Source: Maylandia zebra (Eukaryota > Chordata > Actinopteri > Cichliformes > Cichlidae). From it: a DNA stretch of 64,000 nucleotides. Positions 1 through 12,200 of this stretch are shown here, piece after piece (position 1 is the first letter of the stretch; each line of letters opens with the position of its first letter). The notes under the pieces were generated by a model. It saw only the letters and a list, made by a program, of their open reading frames with translations, had not been told where the DNA came from and ran no database searches. The DNA lies in assembly GCF_041146795.1 (NCBI RefSeq), contig NC_135175.1, forward strand, positions 23,289,075 to 23,353,074. The letters are read 5' to 3'. Both the position numbers and the translations under genes were made by a program.

Positions 1-261
1 CATGGCCTTTCTACCTTATCTAACAGTATCAGACGACAAACAGTATTCACACACTGTAATTTATTTAAAATCACTGTTGTTGTAGGTTGGTATTCAGCAT
101 TGTCTTAAAACATCCATTAAACAAAAGTAGTTTCCCCACCCAGACTCTGTGGGAAAAGATGGATTTTGAGGTACCGTGTTACTCCCAGTGGATACCAGCC
201 AGGCTGTAAACGTCATGAGCAAACAGTGTGGGCCTAATGATAGGTCCATCTTAACACTCAC

Positions 262-3200
262 CGTTCCTGTGAGCAGGATCAGCATCACTATGGGATACAA
301 CAAGTTCTTCTCCCATCCCGATGCCTTCTTTCTTCTCTCTGTGAGGACATGAAAGTGCAACAAAGAGTGAGTTTATTTATTTTAAGAAATGTATATTAGA
401 TGAACTAAACTCCTCCATTACACTTTCCACTACTTGTTAATTAATCAGCTCATCAAAGAACCTACTGCAACCACAAGCCCTCTGGCTTTATTTACAGGGT
501 TTGTACCGCTTTGTTTAGTAAAACATATCACGAGTGTGTGGGCTGAGCACAATCTCAGCTCTCATCGCAACCGCCCCACCTGCAGGTAATATACATTTCA
601 TAACCTTCAAAAATTACACTCTTCCTCTGTAATTAGCCACACTCATCATTGCCTTAATTAATGGAAAAAAATAATAACTCCTGGATGAAAAGAAATGCTA
701 CAAAATTAATTTTATGATTTATATTTAGGAGAAAATACGTATGCATGTGCTGGGCGACTTATGCCTCTCATTCTTCTAAGCCAGATGAAACATTTCAGCT
801 TTATATGTACCTCGTATTTCAACGCCTCATTCATCATGTTTATAGACTTTGCTGACAGCCCATGGACCACAGGCACTATGTCTTACAGACATCAACTGTC
901 CTCTTACAATGTGTATTTGACTGCCCTTTAGTATTTGCTATTTTGACTTCTTTCTCCATTTCCAACCTTGTTACTCCTCCTTATTCTCAAAGTGCATCCA
1001 CCCAGCCTGCCCAAGAAGTTTGCCAAGTGCACTTTATATGCACCATCCTTCTAAATTAATGACATCACTAAAAGGCTTGGTACAATATAAAGTTTGCATC
1101 TTGTCCAATATCCTAAGTGCCTTTGTGCTCTCCTACCCCTCCTACCCTGCTCCCCAAAAGGCTCAGGCTTCATTTATAATATCCTAAAATGGATGGGAAA
1201 TTATCAGGCAGTTCTGGTCCAAGTCCAAATTAAGAAATTAAGGCAGATGAAGAGAAAGCGGCTGCCTGTCAGCAATATGCAAAAAGCTAAGCTAACGTCT
1301 GTGGCATATATCTCCGAGATGCAAAACAGAAAATGAAGAGAAATGATGCATATCATTTAAGGAATAAAACCAAGGGAACAGAAATAATAATAATTAAAAA
1401 AAAAAAACAACTCAAATGAAAGGCAGCGAGAGAGACAGCGAGAGAGTATAAAAACTACCACACACATACTTACCCAATTTATTCCTCTGATTTCTAATAT
1501 TGTCCAGTTCTTTGTTGAGCTGGTGAGCAAAGCTCCCTCTGGTATAAGCGTGTGTGGAAGACCCTGTGAAAATAAAAATATTCAAAATGTCTGAAACGTG
1601 CTGTATGAGCACATGTTGTGTAGGGATAATATAGAGCTATGTTTCTTCTCTTAAAAATTTTTATTTCACAGAAGACAAAGAAAAAAAAACGATGCCCCTT
1701 TTGAAAGGTTTGGCTTTTTTGCTTTGTTAAAACAGCCTAAATGACTATCAACAGCAAAAATAACTCACTGTTTTTGTTGCAGCTATAATGTTGTTTAAAC
1801 AGAAACAAAGCTCCTCTTTTGGACACCATAACTTGGAAAAAAAAAAACTTCTCTTTTTTTTTAAACTTCCCTTAAATACTTAAATAGACGGAGAGGATGT
1901 TAACCTCTCCCTGTATTCATCCTACCTCAGCATATGGTATTTGACTTGTCTTTATTAAGCAATCCCATCAAAACAAGTAATCCTGCACAGAAAATAACAA
2001 CGTGATCTCAAACAAGTAAAAATAATCTCTTGTGTCAGGAGCTGTCTAGCACATGCCACAACTGGTTGAGTGGGCTGGATAAGACAGCAAGGGATTCTCC
2101 AGGAAAACCACAAGGCCAGCTCATTTAAGTCTAATTTATCTATTTTACTCTGTTTTCCTTCCAGCTTGACGCACTATCACAGAGGCCCCTCGAAGCCAAA
2201 GTGGAAGAGTATCCATTTGCATCCCTCGGGTGATTGGCAGATCAAGACCAATTAGTTCAGTGTTACACCGTTACTAACGTGCAATAAAAATACCATCTTT
2301 CATCTTTGTTACAGGAGTGAAGGACCAATCACTTTGATCAGACCTTCTTCTTCCCTCTGTTATTATGTCACGCCCTGTCTGGATGGGTTTAAGTAGGTAA
2401 AAGAGGGTGAGATAGACGCAGAGGTGGAGAGTTAGCAGTCTATGCCCGTCTAAGGATCTGAGCAAGGGAAAGTTTGAACCCTCCAAGCAAATACGCTCAG
2501 AACACAACAGGAAATGTCATAGATAGTTCATAAATAGTTTTCTTTTTTCCAGAGACAAACTGAACACTTTGCCTCGGGGGAGCCAAATCTGTTCAGCTGC
2601 AAGTGAACTTATCCTTTACCTACGTGCACTGCGTATTTGAACAAGGCCTGACGCATCACTGGCACATATAAATCCTTGCTTAAATTAAAAAAAAAAAAAA
2701 AAGAAGTTTGTGTGGGGTTTTTCTTTTCTTTTTTAAAACCATCCATCCAAAACAATACTTTACACTGAAAACAAAGGACAATAAAATCGATTGTTCAAAG
2801 CAGAGAAAGGGAAATGCTTAGATTTTCAACTGCAGTATCTTCAATGACATCACAGCAAACCGAAGTTAAATATATCCTTCTACTCCTTCTGCTGGCAGCG
2901 TCAAGTATAAGACTGAGTTACAGCAAGGCAGAGATGCTGAGTGGGGCTTCTGGCAGTCAGGAAGGCCTGGAGTAATTCAACATATCCTCTCCAACCTTCT
3001 CCACAGTCAAAATTACGTCATTCACAAATATGCTAAACACCATGCTGAGACAACAGAGGCACTGGCAAGGTCACTGTGCCGCATAGCATCTGGACGAGTG
3101 CTCTGTTTTCAGCACATCAGGGTGGTGAGAGGGCAGTCTGTACAAGTGTGTGCATCGCTTTGCCTGTATTGCAGTATATTTATGTGTGCCTGGTGCTGTT

Positions 3201-6200
3201 TTAATATATTCTGTTCTTCACTATGAAACTACTGAAACAGTATATAAACTGGTCCTTGTAAACTTTGACAAGCACAAATACAAGTTTTTTTTAGCCTCTC
3301 ACACATCTACCGTGTGTATGGAGACCTGCAACATCTGGCAGTACAAAGGACAGTTTAGGATTATGAAGCAACAGAAGTGAAAGGCTTGTTATGGAACTAA
3401 AAACTGAATCAAGTTACTTTCTGTAACTGAGGCAATGCAATCAATAGTGTCAACAGGACGTTTTATATTTGCTGTGTCTCTCTGACATCATAAAAAACCC
3501 CAAACATTTATTTCTGATACAATGCACCATTATTCTTGAACCTTAGTTCACATTGGCTGCACATAGCAGCCATCACTAGGTGCTCCTTTTGAAGCAATGT
3601 TGATGGATCTACAGCTTTGACTTCTATATCTGGAATCTGAGAAAACTATTGTGAAAACACAGTGTACAGGAATTAAGATATAAAGACCACTGTAATTTCT
3701 GCTTTAGCACAACAGTAGCAACAGTGATGATAGAGACGAACAAGGACTTTGTTAGGAATTCAACTTTTTGAATGTCAACTTCTTGAAACCCATCTATTAG
3801 TTTTTGGGGCTTTTTTTTTTTGGTTATAAATGGAATAGTTAAAAAGCCCATCAAAGAAAACACAGATTACTGGTGACAACATTGGATCTGCCACTCCCAC
3901 AGACTTTATCATTGGGGTTTGCATACAGAGATAAACGAGTGGAGTATTAAAGTCAGTATCTCTTGCTTTGCTCTGAACTTTTTTTCTTTAAAGTTTGAAC
4001 ATAGAGAAAGTTGAAGAGCAGCGAGAGGAATCGCAGGCTGACTCCATCCTGACTTCTGTGTCACCAGACTACTTGTGCAGTTGGGATAAATTCATCACCC
4101 TGTATATACATTTAAAAGCAAAATAGTAGGGGTGCCACAATGCGTTATTACTTGTAACAATTGCCAAGCACCATCCATCTTTTATCTGGACATTCTCCTT
4201 TTAGGTTCATTACGCTTGTTACAAGAAAAGCAGACACACATTGCTAATGAGCCGGTTTAAACCACAATGTCGTGATCAGCAACACATAAACTACCAACAT
4301 GTCATTACAAATGGGCAATTTCATGCCACAGGAGGACAACAAAGGACCAGACATGTAAATAAACATGAATGCATCAACTGATTAGGCTCAACAGTCCACA
4401 TCTACAAACACAAACTTTCTAAGATGATAATTTATTAGAGAGGCCTGATGCAAAGCGGACACTGGTGAAGCAAGAAGACAACATTGCTCGTCTTTGGAGT
4501 GTGTCCCGTGAACTGTTCCTGACCTGCTCTCTACTTAATGCCCTGAGCAGATCAAAGGAACCACGCTTAGACGTTCAGTTGCACCTAACTATGACCATGA
4601 ACAATGAGTATTTGCATGTGCACATACTTGCATGCATATTGTATCTGCATAAAAACATTATGTCTGATAAGCAACGCTTTAAGCTTCACTGAACATTCCC
4701 CTTGCTTCTCTCTCCAATTCCCACCTCTCTAACAGACAAAAATGAACTGCAGCTTGTCCTTGGTACACATACTGGGATGTTGACCACTGTTGTTTGGTTT
4801 TTTTTTTTTTTTTGCCCCACCGTGACGTGTAAAGATCAAACAGTCCTGGAGATGATAAGGAACAGATTACAATTATTCTATCAGGTAGTTCAAAGCAGGG
4901 CACTGAGGAATGAGCCCTAAGAAACTGTACGCATTGGTGGCACTCTATGGAGGTGGCCGGCAAAGCGTTCAAAAACATGTGTTATCTAGGAGTGATCTCG
5001 CTTACCTCCCGGGTTTAAAAGGACACTCCTTTCTGTTCATTTACTCACATCTGTACACTTGGTTGCGTGCTTGAGTTAATATTAAAGTAGGTTTTGGAAA
5101 CTGGCCGAAATACTTCCTGCTTTTTTTAAGATTATTTAACGTCAAACAAGGAATTTGGGAACACAGAGAACTGGACGTGAAAAGGAAATGCAGGCTAAAA
5201 AAATATAACATCTTCAACATTCTTCAACACTTCAAACTTTCCCTAAAAAAGCAGCACAAGGCTCCCGGTGTCCTCTCAGAAGAGTTATGGCTCTTTAATG
5301 TCTACAGCACCAAACCCTTTCGTGAAAAATTTCATTTCCATCCTATTAAACAGGCTGCCATTCGAGGCCTGACATTAAATGTGGCAATCATTTCACCAAT
5401 AATGGCAGCGGCAGTGGATTTTCTTAAGTGGATTCTTAAGAAAAACTTCCTAAACAAAATATGGTCCTTGCTATAGTGGCTGCTTTGACCTTAAGCAGAA
5501 AGTTATGAGAGTGTGACGGTGTCAGGGAAAAGCCAGTGACAAGTGTGTGTGAATTTTGTGAATGTCTGTGTGTGTCTGTGTGCCTAGCTGAATTTTCAAT
5601 GCTAATTGATTCCAGCGTGGCCTACTCCATCACACCCAATAGGGCAGTCAACCCCTCCCCTCCCCTATAATGTGCCAACACGTCTCCCACAGACATACCG
5701 TTTAATCTCCTCTGAAGGGTTTCCTCCTGCAAATGGATGCAGTAAATCTGCTCATCCAGGTCCTCAAGGATCTAAAGGGGAGAGAGCAGAGTAGGAAGAG
5801 ATGAAATGGGTTATAATTAGGCCCGAAGTGGGACTGGAGCAGTGGCAGATGGGAAGATGAGTTGGTGATGTATTTGTAGTCCTCTGTTGTGATTTTAAAT
5901 GGCTAAATGAGACATCTTTCAGACAAGAAGAGCAGACTCAAGTCTGTCTGTAGAGACATTTTTTTAAAGAAATCTGAACAACAACTGTTTAATAAACTCT
6001 TTTCCATCGACTCAACTTTTAGAAATGCAGTAAATACTTCATCCAAGTGATTACTTACTGTCGGCTTCACTAGCAACTGGCCCATGACGGTAAACATCCT
6101 GGACAACCCCACAGGAGTGCACACTACACAGGAGACAGGACAATATGGTCAATTTGTTTAAATATAATAAAGGCATGTTTCCACATATAGGGTCTGGAAC

Positions 6201-9200
6201 TTTTAGTTCAAACTTTTCAGAGGAAGTATAAGAAGTATCCTTTAGACAGTTGATTGTCCACAGTGGACACCAGGCGGCGACTCCTATGGTTACAAAAACA
6301 CTTTCAGTTGTGCACAAGTGTAAAAGAACAAAGCCCTCAGCTTTCCCTTCAGTAACACTTCACTAATGCTCCTCTCTGAGGAGTTCATGTCAATAGATTT
6401 GGTTCATACTGAGTGAAGCACATTCTAAGTTCTAAATTATCCAGGGTATGCTCAACTTGGCCATCAGAAGAGGGCCACCCCCATGCCTATCACATTCAAA
6501 ACACCAAGTGGGCGATAGTGAAAATCCTCAACTCGAGGCTTTGAGTTATAAACCTGTGAACCAAGTTAACAGGAGTTTATACCCAAAAATAACATAAAAC
6601 CTGCCTAGCCTATAAGGGTGCTGAAACCATGGTGGAAAGACAGAGCTTTGAGGTTTTCTTGTTTGTTCAGAAAGGTTTCTCGGACTCAAAGTTTTAGGTA
6701 CTTTGAGGGAAAACACTGCTCATAGAGATACATTTTCTATTTGCATCATTTCGTAAAATTATAAACACACTTACTTAGTAAAAGGAGTCCTCCCATCAGA
6801 GAAATACAGGAATAGAGGTATGGCAGGTAGAACTCCCAAAGATCTACAAAATATGTAGACTTTTAGTAAAAATGAAACTTAGGAACAGCTCAACACTTTG
6901 GAACAAGCCAAGATGTGTGTTCATTGGAGTTTTAGAGCTGCTAGAAATCTGATTTCCTTCCTAAACAAACTCTCAGCCTAGATTCATAGTTAATGCACAG
7001 TCAGATTGTTAAATCCTAAAACTATTCCTTTATTTAAAAAACAAAAACAATGGGTTTAAAATGACCAATCATGTAGAATATTACAAAAATCATACCATAG
7101 AGTGACTCCATACTGGCTGCATCATTATCAATGAGGGCTGATGCCACCCACACAATTCCAAGAATGAGCAATGCCAGGAGAAAGAGCATCACAAAGGTCT
7201 CCAAAATGCGTGCTTTAATGCCCTGACAGGAAAAAAAGCAGGAATAAGAGAGAAAATTATTTCAATTAAAATAATGCATATAAAATCATAATGATGATAC
7301 ACAAAAGTTATATTATCAACCATGTCAAATTTTTACGTTTACATATACTGGCCATTACAAAACAACAAAATTCACACAGGACCCAAATTCCCAGAGTTTT
7401 AGAAATATTAAATTTAGATTTAGTCAGTCTTAACTAAAACATTATTTAGTTTTAGTCATGGTTTAGGCCTCAAAATTCTTATATTTTAGTGAACTAAATA
7501 TCTTAAGATTATTTTAGACTAAATCTAAAGTATAAAGTGCAAAAGTTTGTTTTATTTTTATTGGTGAGAGTTGCTCTATGTGGTTTACAAAGTGTCTTAT
7601 TTTCCTCAACATCAAATGTGAAATGTGTCCATATGTCTACTATTCTCTTCCTCCCATGCACGGGACCATGCATGTTGGCGACTGATCAAATTGTGCACAT
7701 TTAACCTGACTGCACGATTACTTCTGATTACTTCCAAACTCGTCCCGCCTTTCTACACACATTGATTAAATCTGATTGGACCTTGTCTCTCCATTTTCAT
7801 CTCGTTTTCAATTCGTCAACTTAAGTGTGAATACATTTCATCATAGTTTGTCCTAGAGCATTACTTTTTTTATGTAGTTGTTTTCGTTAAAAGAAAAAAA
7901 AAAAAAAGTTGTTGACAGAAACTATACAAAAATTTATAAGTCAACAAAACAAACACTGGTGCTTACAAAATATTTTCGTGGGATGTGCGTTTTTGAGCAC
8001 ACAAAAGGGCACAAACATGTCTCAAAGCTGACAGAGTGCTTCCACTTAGTGAAAAGGTGAAAGACAGAAGATGTGTCAGAAAAACATCAGAAGGTAATTT
8101 GCCAGAACGAGTTGGTAAAAAAAAAAATGTTGGAGAGAGATGACAAATCTGTCAAATATGGTCTTGGTTCCGTTATGGCTATGACTGCTAACTGAACTGG
8201 CACGTTGGCATTTGATGACTTTATTCTTCTCTGGAGAAACAGGATTGATGCAGGGGTATGAAGAAACCTTCTGTGTGCTCTGATTCAGCCAAAAGCACCA
8301 ATCAATCAATGGACAACATTTCAATATCAGCAGCATAACACAGCTAAACATGCAACCAAAACATCAGCATGAGCTACACCTGCTGAGGACCACACTAAAA
8401 CCGGGGAGCTCAGAAAACTACAAGATAATATTCAACATAATGCTTTGTTTGACCTTATATGTACCATGTAGTACTGTCTCCCACATATTTCTATTTTGCT
8501 ATAACCCACCTCTAAATGAAGCACTAATATGGTTCTCGTTAATTCAAGCAGAACATCTGTAAAACAAATCTGTATAAGTGTTCAAATACTTTGTATAGTC
8601 AGGAATGAACTTTAAAGGAGCTAGAAGTGCTGTTTCCTACATTTCATATTGAACTGAACATGATTACTTTTACAGGAAACCTCACTTCCGCCCCTTCTCC
8701 TTCACTTAAACTAAACAGCATCATTTCCATTCACTCCACACAAACATAACATAAACGCTCTCATCCACTCCTCTGTAAAACAGCTCGTTTATATACACAT
8801 ATTGTGGTCTATAAAAATGGGTCCAACCAGGGATGGTGGTAGTAGAGGTAAAATTAAAAAGAGGAGGGAGGAGGGGAGGGGTTCCTGGGGTGTTGCAAGG
8901 AGCATGAAGCCTGGCTGGGTCAGCTACTGTCTGCGATCAAGAGCAGACCTCCCATCTGGAGCCGATTAGGAGCTCCCTTAGCACCACAGTCATGTCTCAG
9001 GCCGTGCAGAAGAGAGGGTTTGGGGTAATTTGGGTTTTCCGGGTCACAAACTGCTGAGTGGTTAATAAAGTCCTCCTGTACCTGTTCACACACAGTTTCC
9101 ATAACCTCCCACCCCCGAGAGCTGAACTGTCTAGCACTGTAAGACAGATTGGTACTCTCAAACGTCAGCTTAGGCTACCGTGCATGGGATAACAAGGGCT

Positions 9201-12200
9201 CTCTGCTTTTGAGCATTGTTTAAATTAGGTACATACGAGTAATTTGTTACCAGCTAACATAATGGCTGTGTGGGTGCTGTTCAGTATTTGCCAACAGGTA
9301 CACTCGCTGTGTGGCTGCTGTTCAGTATTTGTCAACAGCTACATGGAAGTCCATGAATAATAACGAAGCCTATTTAAAGAGTGGAAATGGCTTTAATTCT
9401 TGAGATTAATTTTGGTTTTTTTAAATGGGGGGCAGAGTTATTAGTTCCTCACAGTTCCACACACCTGACCTTCAGCATCTGCATTTTAAAGTGGAAACAC
9501 TTTAACATTCCCTTACTACCCACTCTACAGCTCAATGTGCAAATATGCATTAGTCAGATAGTCAATATTCGTATTTAATATTTAATAAATGTGATCCCTA
9601 CACTTTGCTACCAACCTACTCAGTATATATTTACTATAGTAATGTAAGGAAGGAAGTTTCTTTCTAAGATTTCATTAATTTTCTGTAGTAAAAATCCCCT
9701 GTAGCATCCCTTTGCAATTACTGAGAAATGACTCCCGCTTCTCGCCTTCTCTTGCGGTGTTATTCTGGAAAAGCCTCTGGGGTCAGTGTAGAATTTTCTA
9801 GCATGGCAGAGAGTGAAATGGGCAGGGTCTGGAGTGCCTCAGTGTGGCCGAAGTGGACACTGCAGCCACAGGTAACGTTAGAGGGGGTGGGACCTTTAGT
9901 CAGCACGAAATAAGTGCTATGGAAAAATACAGAGCCTTAATAGAGACATCATGGTGGTGACATATAAGTGAACTACGCATGCCTTTCTGTTGTGATATTT
10001 AGCAATGAATTTATCAGTCAATTGAAATTAATAGGCTACAATTACAGTAACAAGCTGACATAAGCACACATTTTGCTGACCTTCTAATGCTCAGTGTCTG
10101 CACGTTATATCGATGTTGCAATCAAGCACATCACAGATCAGCTCAACTGTGCAGTCGGGAGCACGCTAAACACAGCTGAATAGAAAAGATGGAGGAGATG
10201 GAAGAGAGAGAGAGACTGGTGGAGGAGAGGAGTCAACGTCTGAGCATATCGCGTTCCCTAGAGGTAAGAGAGGTGAGAGAGGAATGCTTTCAGGGACTTC
10301 AGCCACGTCCCTCACGTGGTCTCTTAAGGATGCATAAGAACAAGCAGAAACCACAGGCAGGACGTGTGTCCGCTCAAGCGCACCAGTCCACCTTAACAAG
10401 ATGTCCAGGCCATGCTGAAGGTGTATTCCCTTTAGATATGTCTCTCAATCATTTATAAGACTCAAATCATTACCCATTCAGATCATTTAGGGCAAAGGCA
10501 ATGCTTGTCACCTCGCTTACTATCACCCCTGGTTCTTGCTTCGCAGGAAGAACGATTCACTGTGTCAAAACCGATTTGGGGGGGTCAAGAGAACGGGGGA
10601 CACTGAAAGTGACTGATTTGAATGGTTTTATTGATCCATTTACATGCATGATATAGCACAGTGAAAGTTCTGCTTATGATCACACATTCTTGCAAGGAAA
10701 AATGTAGCCCTTTGCACCTCATCGCAAAATATGTGGTTTAAAAATAGGAAAATCCAAGTCAGTCATCATCAGTGATCAAAGAAAACTGTCAACTGGTGAA
10801 GGAAGGGTGGAAAAAAAAGAAAAAGACTGCGCCTTGGCATCTAGAGTGCCCGTTGAAAGTTTCTATTCTTGCCTTTCTAAATGTGTAACTACCTCTAAAT
10901 ATAGCAGCTCTGAAATATTCAGCATCCCCCGATCCTCACACTGACATCGAGTGAGGGGCTGCAACTTTGCTTGTACAAGACAAGGGAGATTTTCTAAGAA
11001 ATGTGCGTAGTGGCCAGAGAGGAAAGTAATCACTTCATATGCGGCAGCAAACAAACATGCATGGATTGATCTACCCACACACACAGAAACACACAATCAG
11101 ACAAGTTCATCTTTCTCCCAATCCACCCAGTCACACAAAGCTACAGAGGGCTTTGGAAATAGTTCACAAGCTTGTTGCCTGGTGTATTCTGCAGACAAAC
11201 TAAAGCCAATCTTTCATGACCCGTTTCCACTTCCAAGTAAAATCAAGTTGCAATCAAACACAGGACGAAACTAAGTTGGCACAGGCGTTTCCTAGTCGCT
11301 GTGATCATTCCATAACAGGTCAGCAGGTGATGGCAGAGATCATCCAACGGACCATCCTTCTGCTCACTGTCAGGGACGTGTGCAACAAGGGCCAAGAGTG
11401 TAATAAGTGAGGAAGGGGGCAGGGTCCTTTTCACTTCCAAGCAAAAAGACCTGCCCTCTTTGCTAAAGACATGCCAGATGCTCAGGGACCTTATTAGCGT
11501 ATCCTTCAACCAGTCGGTAGCAGCGCAATGACCGTGTCAAAGACAGAAAGCAGAGGAGAGGGACACTGCCCTGTAAAGCTGCGCAATCAACTTCTAAGGA
11601 CTCCTAAGACTTCTTAATAAACAGGGCAGAAGGGAAATGGCTGGTGTCAAGTCATATCATTCAAACCACAGTGAAGCAGCTTATCTGTTTGAGTACAGAT
11701 GCTTAAGAAAACAGAATCATTTTAATGAATAACATAGCTTTCAGTTGTTTGTCAAGTCTCCCTCTCCCTTTTGTTTTTTTTTTTTTTTTTTAATCATCCT
11801 ATTGTGGCAGCACCTTGTGATTATATAAAATCCTTATATTAATAAGAATTCAAATAGATGGCTGCTTCCTGGGTTTTGTTAAGCGGAAAGTAGGGACCAA
11901 GCACACCTAATAACACATAATACTCTACCTAACTTAACCCACAGTGCAAATAAAGCTGTGTAACCAAGTCAACGTGAGTTACAGATTACTTTAAAATCTT
12001 CAAAAACAGCTACAAAATCAGCAGAGACTCAGTTTTGTTTCAGAACTTTGCATTTAGATTTGAAAAACTGAGTCACGAGAGGAGGGGAAAATCTCGCTTG
12101 CTCGTTTTTACAATTCCTAGCTCAAGCTAATATGTCGCCATGGTAACGAACATTGTAACAGGCAGCTTTCGGGAGACATTGTGACCTTAAAGGAAGGTAT

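Noticed and set aside
5177..5476. 99-codon plus-strand frame in lmbr1 intron 9
   Set aside because: No homology, low-complexity lysine-rich start, antisense in an intron, no splice support.
10166..10458. Overlapping frames of about 80-90 codons on both strands in lmbr1 intron 5
   Set aside because: Composition-driven (GAGA-rich) with no homology.
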